Shown here: piece by piece, positions 1-5,558 of the stretch
How the letters are laid out: each line of letters opens with the position of its first letter
Numbering within the stretch: position 1 is the stretch's first letter
Source of the DNA: Bifidobacteriaceae bacterium
GTDB taxonomy: Bacteria; Actinomycetota; Actinomycetes; Actinomycetales; WQXJ01
Length of the DNA stretch: 5,684 bases
Reading direction: 5' to 3'
NCBI GenBank assembly: GCA_031266115.1
Contig: JAISBQ010000096.1
Coordinates: forward strand, 1-5,684
Made by a program: the position numbers and the translations under genes
Notes under the pieces: model-generated
Database searches by the model: none
What the model was told of the DNA's origin: nothing
The model's input: only the letters and a program-made list of their open reading frames with translations

Positions 1-98
1 ATCAAGCGATACACCGTCATCCCGGACACGCGCATGTGGTCGGCAACTTCGGCGACAGTCAGGAATCGAGGCCTGGGCGGAGGCACGTTGGACACCAT
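1..98 (-). CDS. Partial helix-turn-helix (excisionase/MerR-like) DNA-binding protein, N-terminus only
   Basis: This minus-strand gene begins at the ATG at 98-96 and leaves the window at position 1 after 32 codons. The visible end carries the pattern FLTVAEVADHMRVSGMTVYR (residues 12-31). This is the start of the small helix-turn-helix fold shared by excisionases, the BldC group and short actinobacterial regulators such as mycobacterial Rv0500A, which has almost the same LTVAEVAxxMRVSxMTVYRL stretch. Such proteins are usually 60-90 residues and bind DNA through this winged helix. A ribosome binding site (GAGGAAAA on the minus strand, about 109-102) lies just upstream of the ATG and supports the start. 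The family call rests on about 20 residues and the C-terminal half is not visible. It is divergent from ktrB, so the two share the intergenic DNA. Whether it regulates ktrB is unknown. Confidence 0.8.
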   Translation of the reverse strand, partial: MVSNVPPPRPRFLTVAEVADHMRVSGMTVYRL

Positions 99-118
99 AC
101 TTTTCCTCAATCCCGGTC

Positions 119-151
119 GGTCTGGACGCATATGCCAGTCCACCATAGACC
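119..151. repeat. Nested imperfect dyad in the divergent intergenic region
   Basis: GGTCT (119-123) pairs with AGACC (147-151). Inside it, TGGAC (123-127) pairs with GTCCA (138-142). The perfect 8-base palindrome GCATATGC sits at 128-135. The nesting is imperfect: the two outer arms share base 123 and the loops are asymmetric. The dyad lies upstream of the putative ktrB promoter and in the leader/promoter zone of the divergent helix-turn-helix gene. It could be an operator, but no known consensus is matched. Confidence 0.3.
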
Positions 152-162
152 GTGTCCTGCCC

Positions 163-191
163 GTGACTCCAGGGACCAGTGTGACTACTGT
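163..191 (+). promoter_or_regulatory. Candidate sigma-70-type promoter for ktrB-ktrA
   Basis: GTGACT (163-168) matches 4 of 6 bases of the TTGACA -35 box. It is followed after exactly 17 bases by TACTGT (186-191), which fits the actinobacterial -10 pattern TANNNT. Initiation would fall near 197-199, leaving a leader of about 45 bases before the ktrB ATG. A short inverted repeat CAGT (177-180)/ACTG (187-190) overlaps the -10. This is pattern matching only; such motifs occur by chance in GC-rich DNA. Confidence 0.4.
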
Positions 192-243
192 GAAGGCCGA
201 GATCGAGGGTTCCACCCGGAATCCGGCGCGGGAAAGGGGCTCA

Positions 244-1617
244 ATGGCACCAAGACCCCCATCGCGGCTCAGGATCGAGCGCGGGTTCGCCCAGAGCGTG
301 CGGCACGTTCCGCCTGCACGGATGGCCGTGACGGCGTTCGTGGCGATGATCGGATTCGTCACCGCCCTGCTGATGGCTCCGTGGGCAACCACGAGCGGGA
401 GGCCCGCCAGCCTGGTCGATGCGTTCTTCACCGCCACCTCCGCCGTCTGCGTCACCGGGCTGACCACGGTGCCGACCGGCGAATACTGGTCGGTATTCGG
501 CCACGCCGTGATCCTGCTCGGTATCAAGGTCGGCGGGATGGGCATTATGACCATCGGCGCCCTGTTCACCCTGGTGATTGCCCGACGCCTGCGACTCACC
601 CAACGCCTGTTGGCGGCCTCCGAGACCCGGACCGGTCTCGGAGAGGTCCGCACACTCGTCCGGTCGGTCGCCATCTGGTCCACCACGATTGAGCTGATTG
701 TCGCCGCGGCCCTGGTGCCGCGGTTGTGGGCGTTGGGCGAAGGCATAGGTCCGGCGGTGTGGCATGGAGTGTTCTATGGCGTCGGCGCCTTCAACAACGC
801 TGGCTTCGTCCCCACGGCGCCAGGGTTGGAACCCTTCTCGGGCGACTGGCTCGTGCTGATGCCTATCATCCTGGGGGTCTTCGTGGGGGCGCTCGGACAT
901 CCGGTCCTGGTCGGAGTGTTTCGCCGGTTGCGCCATCCACGCCGCTGGACGCTGACCACCAAGCTCACGGTGACCACCTCCCTCACGCTCTTGGCCCTCT
1001 CGGCGGTCGCCTTCGTCGCCCAGGAATGGAACAACCCGGCCACCTTCGGCGCGATGCCGGCCGGTTCCACGGTCCTCGACTCCCTGTTCGCCGCGACCAT
1101 GACGCGCTCAGGGGGGTTCGCCATCGTCGGCGCCGATGACTTGCGACCCGAGACGATGCTGCTCGCCGAGGCGCTGATGCTGATCGGCGGCGGGCCCGTG
1201 TCTACCGCCGGTGGCATCAAGGTGACCACGTTCGCGGTCATGCTCCTCGCGATCCGCGCCGAGGTTCGCGGCGACAGGGACATCGAGGCGTTTCGGCGAA
1301 CGATCCCCGCCACCGTGCTGCGGGTCGCCGTCACGGTGACCGCGGCGGCCATCAGCTTTGTGCTCGTCGCTGCCGCGGTCCTCCTGGAGATCACCGACGC
1401 ACCAGTCGATCGTGTGATGTTCGAGGTCATTTCCGCGTTCAGCACCTGCGGCCTGTCCACCGGCCTGTCCGCGGCGCTGCCCACGGGCGGCAAGCTCGTG
1501 CTCGCCGTCATGATGCTGGTCGGCCGGCTAGGGCCCATCACCCTGGCGTCCGCGTTGGCGCTATCCAACCGGCGGCGGGTCATCCGGTTGCCCGAGGAAC
1601 GGCCTATCGTCGGATAG
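244..1617 (+). CDS. ktrB: KtrB/TrkH-type potassium uptake membrane subunit
   Basis: Ion-translocating subunit of a Trk/Ktr/HKT potassium transporter in the cytoplasmic membrane. The chosen start is ATG 244 because GGAAAGGGG (231-239) precedes it; the frame is open back to 34, but the product would gain 70 soluble, unconserved residues. The 457-residue product has the family's four M1-P-M2 repeats. The four selectivity-filter loops are visible: VCVTGLT (Gly72), FNNAGF (Gly187), TRSGGF (Gly291) and STCGLSTG (Gly403). The glycine-rich segment GGGPVSTAGGIK (315-326) fits the flexible gating loop in the third M2 helix. GRLGPIT (427-433, Arg428) fits the conserved Arg of the last M2. Length and lack of extra N-terminal helices fit KtrB (about 450 residues) better than E. 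coli TrkH (483). It lies 49 bases upstream of a one-domain RCK partner, as in ktr operons. Family is secure; the Ktr versus Trk name and the sodium dependence are inferred. Confidence 0.93.
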   Translation: MAPRPPSRLRIERGFAQSVRHVPPARMAVTAFVAMIGFVTALLMAPWATTSGRPASLVDAFFTATSAVCVTGLTTVPTGEYWSVFGHAVILLGIKVGGMGIMTIGALFTLVIARRLRLTQRLLAASETRTGLGEVRTLVRSVAIWSTTIELIVAAALVPRLWALGEGIGPAVWHGVFYGVGAFNNAGFVPTAPGLEPFSGDWLVLMPIILGVFVGALGHPVLVGVFRRLRHPRRWTLTTKLTVTTSLTLLALSAVAFVAQEWNNPATFGAMPAGSTVLDSLFAATMTRSGGFAIVGADDLRPETMLLAEALMLIGGGPVSTAGGIKVTTFAVMLLAIRAEVRGDRDIEAFRRTIPATVLRVAVTVTAAAISFVLVAAAVLLEITDAPVDRVMFEVISAFSTCGLSTGLSAALPTGGKLVLAVMMLVGRLGPITLASALALSNRRRVIRLPEERPIVG

Positions 1618-1625
1618 GGCGACAA

Positions 1626-1646
1626 CGCCAGCCTTCCACACTGGTG
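1626..1646 (+). other. Small hairpin in the ktrB-ktrA gap
   Basis: CGCCAG (1626-1631) can pair with CTGGTG (1641-1646), with one G-T wobble, around a 9-base loop. It sits a few bases before the ktrA ribosome binding site (AAAGGA, 1654-1659). It could tune ktrA translation or protect mRNA ends, but a stem this short is common by chance. Confidence 0.25.
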
Positions 1647-1666
1647 CGCAGCGAAAGGACATTGAG

Positions 1667-2356
1667 ATGGACGATGGCGCAGCATCGCGGACCCGGAACG
1701 TCGATACCGGAGCCGGCGGCGTTTTGGTGATCGGCATGGGAAGGTTCGGTTCGCGCCTCGCGTTGCGGGTGGAGGCGCTTGGCCGCGACGTTCTGGCCGT
1801 GGAGAAGGACCCGGAGCTGATCCGCCGATGGAGCGGCCGCTTGCCACTGGTCGAGGCCGACGCCACCGACCCGGACGCGCTGGAACAGTTGGGGGCCCAG
1901 GACTTTCCGGTATCCGTGGTCGGGGTGGGCACAGCCCTCGAAGCCTCTGTCCTCATCACGTCGAACCTCGTGGACCTGGGAACCCCCCACGTGTGGGCCA
2001 AGGCCATCTCGACGGAGCACGCTCGCATCCTCCAGCGAATCGGTGCCCACCATGTGGTGTTGCCCGAGGCAGACGCCGCCGAGCGGGTGGCTCACCTCGT
2101 ATCCGGCAAGCTCCTGGACTACATCGAGTTCGAGGACGGCTTCACCATCGTCAAGATGCGTCCACCGAAGGAGACCATCGGCTTCACGGTGGGCAAGCTG
2201 GAGCTTCGGCGCAAGTACGGAGTGACCGTGATCGGCGTCAAGTCGCCCGGTGTGGAGTTCGAGTACGCGGGGGAGCACACACGGATCTCACCAGAGGATC
2301 TGCTGATCGTCTCCGGCGATACCGCCCTTCTGGACCGGTTCGCCTCCCGGCCGTGA
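1667..2356 (+). CDS. ktrA: KtrA/TrkA-type RCK gating subunit of potassium transporter
   Basis: Cytosolic regulatory subunit that forms a nucleotide-binding ring under the KtrB channel and gates potassium flux. The 229-residue protein has one RCK_N Rossmann domain (about 18-140) and one RCK_C domain (about 150-229). This is the KtrA arrangement, about half the length of E. coli TrkA, which has two copies. The dinucleotide-binding GMGRFG is at residues 23-28, and the acidic end of strand 2 is in AVEKD (Glu46, Asp48). Further family-like stretches are HVWAKA (108-113) and RIGAHHVVLPE (124-134). The C-terminal part ends in EDLLIVSG (210-217), as in known RCK_C domains. In the family, ATP and ADP/NAD(H) bind the N domain; in Firmicutes, cyclic di-AMP binds the C domain, which cannot be judged here. 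ATG 1667 has AAAGGA (1654-1659) upstream. An 18-residue unconserved tail precedes the fold. It is co-directional with ktrB and probably co-transcribed. Confidence 0.92.
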   Translation: MDDGAASRTRNVDTGAGGVLVIGMGRFGSRLALRVEALGRDVLAVEKDPELIRRWSGRLPLVEADATDPDALEQLGAQDFPVSVVGVGTALEASVLITSNLVDLGTPHVWAKAISTEHARILQRIGAHHVVLPEADAAERVAHLVSGKLLDYIEFEDGFTIVKMRPPKETIGFTVGKLELRRKYGVTVIGVKSPGVEFEYAGEHTRISPEDLLIVSGDTALLDRFASRP

Positions 2357-2366
2357 TCCCGCACGC

Positions 2367-2384
2367 ACCGGCGACATCGCTGGT
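2367..2384. terminator. Hairpin between convergent genes, possible bidirectional terminator
   Basis: ACCGGCG (2367-2373) pairs with CGCTGGT (2378-2384), a 7-bp stem with one G-T wobble and a 4-base loop. It occupies almost the whole 27-base gap between the ktrA stop and the convergent minus-strand gene, and its last base touches that gene's stop codon. No T-tract follows on either strand. Hairpins without T-tracts are common at actinobacterial gene ends, but terminator activity is an inference from position. Confidence 0.35.
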
Positions 2385-3139
2385 CACATCGGGAACAGGT
2401 CGGCGAACCGTTGGGCCAGGTCAACCGGCCCCCCGACGGCGATGACGGCTGTCTCGTTGGCCCACGTCACGCCCGGTTCGGACGGCGTGGCGCCGTCGGA
2501 AGCCAAGCCGCTACTGCGGGCAGCAGCGGCGGCCTCAGGGGTCGGCCATTGGCCGGCGATCACCGGCACCTCGGTGACACCGTCGGAATAGACCAAGCGG
2601 TAGGCCTCAATCGCCCCATCGGCCGACCACTCGGGATAGGCGTTCGCTTCGCTCAGCGCGAACTCGCCAACCGTGAGCGGCATCGCCCGAGCGAACGCCG
2701 TCTCGGCGGGCAGGGCAACCGGGCTGATCGTGGGACTGGGCGGCGCCACAGTGACACTCACCACGACGGGCTCGGGTGGCGGGACCGGTGGCGCCGTGCG
2801 CCCGCGGGCCACCATGACGACCACCACCGTCAACACCGCGGCGACCACCACCACCCCGGCCACGGAGACCCATATCTTGCGCTTGGACTTGGCCGCCTCC
2901 CGCGTAGCCTTGCGCGAAGCCTGCCGGTCGGCCGGGATCGCGGAAGGCTCATCGGGTTCGGCCGGTACCACCGGCCGCCAGCCGTGCGTCCCGGTCGAAT
3001 CCGACTCGCCGGAGCCGGACGCCCCTGAGGCGTGCTCGGCCGCAACGGGCTCGTCGGGCGCCGGCAGGTCGGGGACAATCGCGATCACCTCGGTATCGGC
3101 TGCTGGTGGGAGCGGGGTATCAGGACTGTCCGAATCCAT
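2384..3139 (-). CDS. Hypothetical single-pass membrane protein with extracytoplasmic C-terminal domain
   Basis: I do not recognise this 251-residue protein. It has four visible parts. Residues 1-70 are acidic and rich in Pro, Ala, Ser and Asp, probably disordered. Residues 72-88 form a basic patch (RQASRKATREAAKSKRK). Residues 89-111 are one strong hydrophobic helix rich in Val. A Pro/Val/Thr linker (about 112-145) leads to a probable folded domain (about 150-251) without cysteines. The positive charges before the helix predict a cytoplasmic N-terminus and an exported C-terminus, and there is no cleavable signal peptide or lipobox. The C-terminal domain holds EWSADGAIEAYRLVYSDGVT (170-189) and VIAGQWPTPEAAAAA (193-207), perhaps a small mixed alpha/beta domain. 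ATG 3139 has a GGAGGG ribosome binding site (3152-3147) 7 bases upstream. The gene converges on ktrA and diverges from otsA, so it is probably transcribed alone. A role in envelope or osmotic sensing would be a guess from location. Confidence 0.8.
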   Translation of the reverse strand: MDSDSPDTPLPPAADTEVIAIVPDLPAPDEPVAAEHASGASGSGESDSTGTHGWRPVVPAEPDEPSAIPADRQASRKATREAAKSKRKIWVSVAGVVVVAAVLTVVVVMVARGRTAPPVPPPEPVVVSVTVAPPSPTISPVALPAETAFARAMPLTVGEFALSEANAYPEWSADGAIEAYRLVYSDGVTEVPVIAGQWPTPEAAAAARSSGLASDGATPSEPGVTWANETAVIAVGGPVDLAQRFADLFPM

Positions 3140-3345
3140 GGTTCATCCCTCCATCGGGCGGTCGGGCGACAGTGCGCCCAGCTTATGGCACCGGGACTGG
3201 AGCGCCTCGGCGACACTTGACGCGAATGCCATGAGACCCACTCGTCGCGCCGGACCGAGACAAGGGACCTAGGCGATCCGGTGGCGATACCCGATACGCT
3301 CGTCTCGCTGCGCCACCGCCAGGCGCTCGCATGGGGAGTTGAGAT
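3140..3345. other. Divergent intergenic region between hypothetical gene and otsA
   Basis: This 206-base stretch must hold promoters for both flanking genes. No pair of boxes is convincing. TTGACG (3217-3222, plus strand) is a good -35 but has no TANNNT at 16-18 bases. TACGCT (3295-3300, plus) fits a -10 for otsA but lacks a -35. TAAGCT (3185-3180, minus) fits a -10 for the minus-strand gene but also lacks a -35. A small hairpin GGGCG (3164-3168)/CGCCC (3175-3179) lies in the leader of the minus-strand gene. A poor match to the housekeeping consensus would be compatible with an alternative sigma factor, which I could not identify. Confidence 0.5.
3279..3318 (+). repeat. 8-bp inverted repeat with GATAC direct repeats upstream of otsA
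   Basis: CGGTGGCG (3279-3286) and CGCCACCG (3311-3318) are perfect inverted arms separated by 24 bases. The first arm runs into two direct GATAC copies 7 bases apart (3286-3290 and 3293-3297). The repeat ends 15 bases before the otsA ribosome binding site GGGGAG (3333-3338). It may be an operator around the promoter or an RNA stem in the leader. No known factor is matched. Confidence 0.35.
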
Positions 3346-4758
3346 GTGATGGACCCTGGCCAATTCGATCTGGTAGTCGTGGCCAACCGCCTCCCGGTTG
3401 ACGCGGTGATCGACGATGACGGCGCCGTCGCGTGGCGACGTTCCCCTGGCGGCCTCGTCGCAGCCTTGGAACCCGCGTTGGGTTCGCACAGTGGAGCATG
3501 GGTGGGGTGGCCGGGCGCAGCGGACCTGGACCTGGAGCCATTCGATGCGGACGGGATCGCAACTGTACCCGTGCCTGTGAGCGAATCAGAGGTCGCCGAG
3601 TACTACGAGGGATTCTCCAACGCCACCATCTGGCCCCTGTACCACGACGTCATCACGCCACCCGAGTCCCACCGCGAATGGGCCGAGGCGTACCGCACCG
3701 TTAACCGCCGGTTCGCCATCGCCGCAGCCCGTGCGGCCGCACCCGGAGCCACGGTCTGGATCCACGACTATCAGCTTCAGTTGGTGCCTCGCATGTTGCG
3801 GTCGTTGCGCCCCGATGTCCGGGTGGGGTTCTTCCTGCACATCCCCTTCCCAGGTGTGGACCTGTTTTCGCAACTCCCGTGGCGCAAGGAGATTCTCGAA
3901 GGGGTGCTTGGCGCCGACCTCATTGGATTCCAGCGGGCAGCGGATGCGTCGAATTTCCGTCGCGCGGTGCGTCGGCTCACCGGCTTGCCCACGCACGGCA
4001 CCACAATTCTGGCCACCTCGCCCAGCGCACCGCCGCGAGCGGTTCGCGCTCTGCCGTTCCCCATTTCCATCGACTTCGACGCAATCGATGCCACCGCGCG
4101 GCGTGAGGACATCCAGCAGCGCGCCCTGGCCATCCGCGAGGAGCTGGGCAACCCCGATGTGGTCTTCCTCGGTGCCGATCGACTCGACTACACCAAGGGG
4201 ATTCGCCACCGCCTCAAAGCGTTCGGCGAGCTGGTGGCCTCGGGCGATCTGACGGTGCCCGGCGCGATCCTCGTCCAGGTTGCCTCCCCCACCAGGGACA
4301 ACGTGGTTGCCTACCAGGAGTTGCGCGACGAAGTCGACACCACGGTGGGACGCATCAACGGTGATTTCGGAACGCTCACCCAGGTTGCGGTCCAGTATCT
4401 GCACCAGGCCCAGCCGTTCGAGGAGATGGTGGCGCTCTACCTGGCCGCCGATGTAGTGCTGGTGACAGCGCTGCGCGATGGGATGAACCTCGTCGCCAAG
4501 GAGTACGTGGCCGCATGTTGGGATCATGGTGGGGTGCTTGTCCTGTCGGAGTTCGCCGGCGCGGCTGATGAGCTGAGCCAGGCGATCATCGTCAACCCAC
4601 ACGACATCGACGCGATGAAGGAATCGATCCTGCGGGCGGCGAACATGCCGGCAACAGAACGCCGCCGCCGCATGCGGGCGCTGCGCCGCCGCGTCAAGGA
4701 TCGCGACGTGGCGTACTGGGCATCGAGCTTCCTGGGAGCATTGGAGGAAACGCCGTGA
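3346..4758 (+). CDS. otsA: Trehalose-6-phosphate synthase (glycosyltransferase family 20)
   Basis: Transfers glucose from a nucleotide sugar to glucose-6-phosphate, giving alpha,alpha-trehalose-6-phosphate in the cytoplasm. The 470-residue protein covers the whole GT20 fold. In order: ANRLP (Arg15), SPGG (33-36), EYYEGFSNATIWPLYHD (Tyr87, Trp96), WIHDYQL (Asp141), FFLHIPFP (His165), GADRLDYTKGI (Arg279, Lys284), SPTR (Arg317) and LRDGMNLVAKE (Asp378, Glu386). Spacing between these residues equals that of the E. coli OtsA catalytic set (Tyr76, Trp85, Asp130, His154, Arg262, Lys267, Arg300, Asp361, Glu369), so it should be active. The donor (UDP-, GDP- or ADP-glucose) cannot be told from sequence. 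The start is GTG 3346 or the adjacent ATG 3349; GGGGAG (3333-3338) serves both, with 7 or 10 bases spacing. The stop overlaps the otsB start in GTGA, so the two are almost certainly translated together. Trehalose here is probably an osmotic or stress protectant. Confidence 0.97.
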   Translation: MMDPGQFDLVVVANRLPVDAVIDDDGAVAWRRSPGGLVAALEPALGSHSGAWVGWPGAADLDLEPFDADGIATVPVPVSESEVAEYYEGFSNATIWPLYHDVITPPESHREWAEAYRTVNRRFAIAAARAAAPGATVWIHDYQLQLVPRMLRSLRPDVRVGFFLHIPFPGVDLFSQLPWRKEILEGVLGADLIGFQRAADASNFRRAVRRLTGLPTHGTTILATSPSAPPRAVRALPFPISIDFDAIDATARREDIQQRALAIREELGNPDVVFLGADRLDYTKGIRHRLKAFGELVASGDLTVPGAILVQVASPTRDNVVAYQELRDEVDTTVGRINGDFGTLTQVAVQYLHQAQPFEEMVALYLAADVVLVTALRDGMNLVAKEYVAACWDHGGVLVLSEFAGAADELSQAIIVNPHDIDAMKESILRAANMPATERRRRMRALRRRVKDRDVAYWASSFLGALEETP

Positions 4759-5525
4759 GCCACCGCCATTGGGCTGGCGCCTTGGACACCATGAGCGAGG
4801 CGCACCGCCCGCTGGTCGCCTTGGACTTCGACGGGACGTTGGCGCCATTCCAGCTTGATCCGTCGAAGGCCCGGATTCCGCCGGCCGGGGTGGACGCTCT
4901 CAGGCGTCTCGTCGAGGTCCCGGACCTGGCACTCGCGGTGGTCACTGGCCGCTCCCTGAGCGACCTGCTCGCGGTGGCCGAATTGCCGGTGGGGACGCGG
5001 GTGGTGGGCGACCACGGCGCCCAGTTCGGCTACCTGGACGATGACGGTCCGATCATCCAGGAGGTCAACCTCACCTCCACGCAACGCGCCCAACTCGCCC
5101 AGCTGGGTGATGCCCTGAATGCCCTGGTCGGCGACGGGGCATGGGTCGAATCGAAACCGACCACTGTGGTGCTGCACACCCGGCCGATGACCTCGAGTGC
5201 CGCCGGCGAGGCGAAGCGCGATCAGGCCCGCGCCATCGGGCACCGTCTCGGGGCACAGGTTCTCGATGGCAAGGAGATGGTCGAGCTCGCCGTGGTTCAC
5301 GTCACCAAGGGGGAGGCGATCAGCACGCTGCGCGCGGACCACCGGGCCGGCATCGTCCTGTTCGCTGGCGACGATGTGACCGACGAATCCGCCATGAGAG
5401 AACTGACCAGAGACGATATCGGGATCAAGGTGGGCGACGGACCCAGCGCGGCCACCGTGCGGCTGGCCGGCCCCGCAGACATGGTGGTGTTCCTGGGAGA
5501 GCTGGCCGACCGGCTCAGCGTGTGA
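4755..5525 (+). CDS. otsB: Trehalose-6-phosphate phosphatase (HAD superfamily)
   Basis: Removes phosphate from trehalose-6-phosphate to release trehalose, the second step after OtsA. The 256-residue protein has all HAD motifs: LDFDGT (nucleophile Asp24, acid/base Asp26), VTGR (63-66, Thr64), VTKGEA (Lys185) and GDDVTDE (205-211, magnesium-binding aspartates). GDHGAQ (85-90) and VESKPTTVVLHTRP (131-144) fit the cap-containing trehalose phosphatase subgroup, and length is close to E. coli OtsB (266). The start is taken as GTG 4755, overlapping the otsA stop by four bases, with GGAGG (4743-4747) 7 bases upstream. An internal ATG (4791) would still keep the catalytic core, but the ribosome binding site and overlap favour the GTG. 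Tight coupling to otsA should keep the toxic intermediate trehalose-6-phosphate low. A strong hairpin follows the stop by one base. Confidence 0.96.
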   Translation: MSHRHWAGALDTMSEAHRPLVALDFDGTLAPFQLDPSKARIPPAGVDALRRLVEVPDLALAVVTGRSLSDLLAVAELPVGTRVVGDHGAQFGYLDDDGPIIQEVNLTSTQRAQLAQLGDALNALVGDGAWVESKPTTVVLHTRPMTSSAAGEAKRDQARAIGHRLGAQVLDGKEMVELAVVHVTKGEAISTLRADHRAGIVLFAGDDVTDESAMRELTRDDIGIKVGDGPSAATVRLAGPADMVVFLGELADRLSV

Positions 5526-5526
5526 C

Positions 5527-5558
5527 CCACGCCGAACCGCCGTCGCGGTCCGGCGTGG
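5527..5558 (+). terminator. Strong hairpin directly after otsB, probable terminator
   Basis: CCACGCCG (5527-5534) pairs with CGGCGTGG (5551-5558), and ACCGC (5536-5540) pairs with GCGGT (5545-5549) around a CGTC loop. One A/C mismatch (5535/5550) interrupts 13 base pairs, all Watson-Crick. It starts one base after the otsB stop. No T-run follows, as is usual for hairpin terminators in high-GC actinobacteria. Very likely it ends or stabilises the otsAB transcript. Confidence 0.75.

Noticed and set aside
34..243. N-terminal 70-residue extension of the ktrB frame from ATG 34
   Set aside because: It overlaps the 5' part of the divergent helix-turn-helix gene, has no family-like features or good ribosome binding site, and ATG 244 has GGAAAGGGG just upstream and gives the normal family length.
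774..1847. 357-codon minus-strand frame opposite ktrB and the start of ktrA
   Set aside because: It is rich in Arg, Ser and Pro as expected for a shadow frame, spans two real genes and shows no domain.
2411..3272. Overlapping plus-strand frames opposite the hypothetical membrane gene
   Set aside because: The minus-strand frame has a good ribosome binding site, a clear transmembrane helix and a sensible domain layout. The plus-strand products are Arg/Gly/His- or Thr/Ala-rich without structure.
3586..4848. 420-codon open frame on the minus strand opposite otsA
   Set aside because: This is an antisense shadow, expected in high-GC genes. The product has no recognisable domain or hydrophobic pattern, and the opposite strand encodes a full GT20 enzyme with every catalytic residue.
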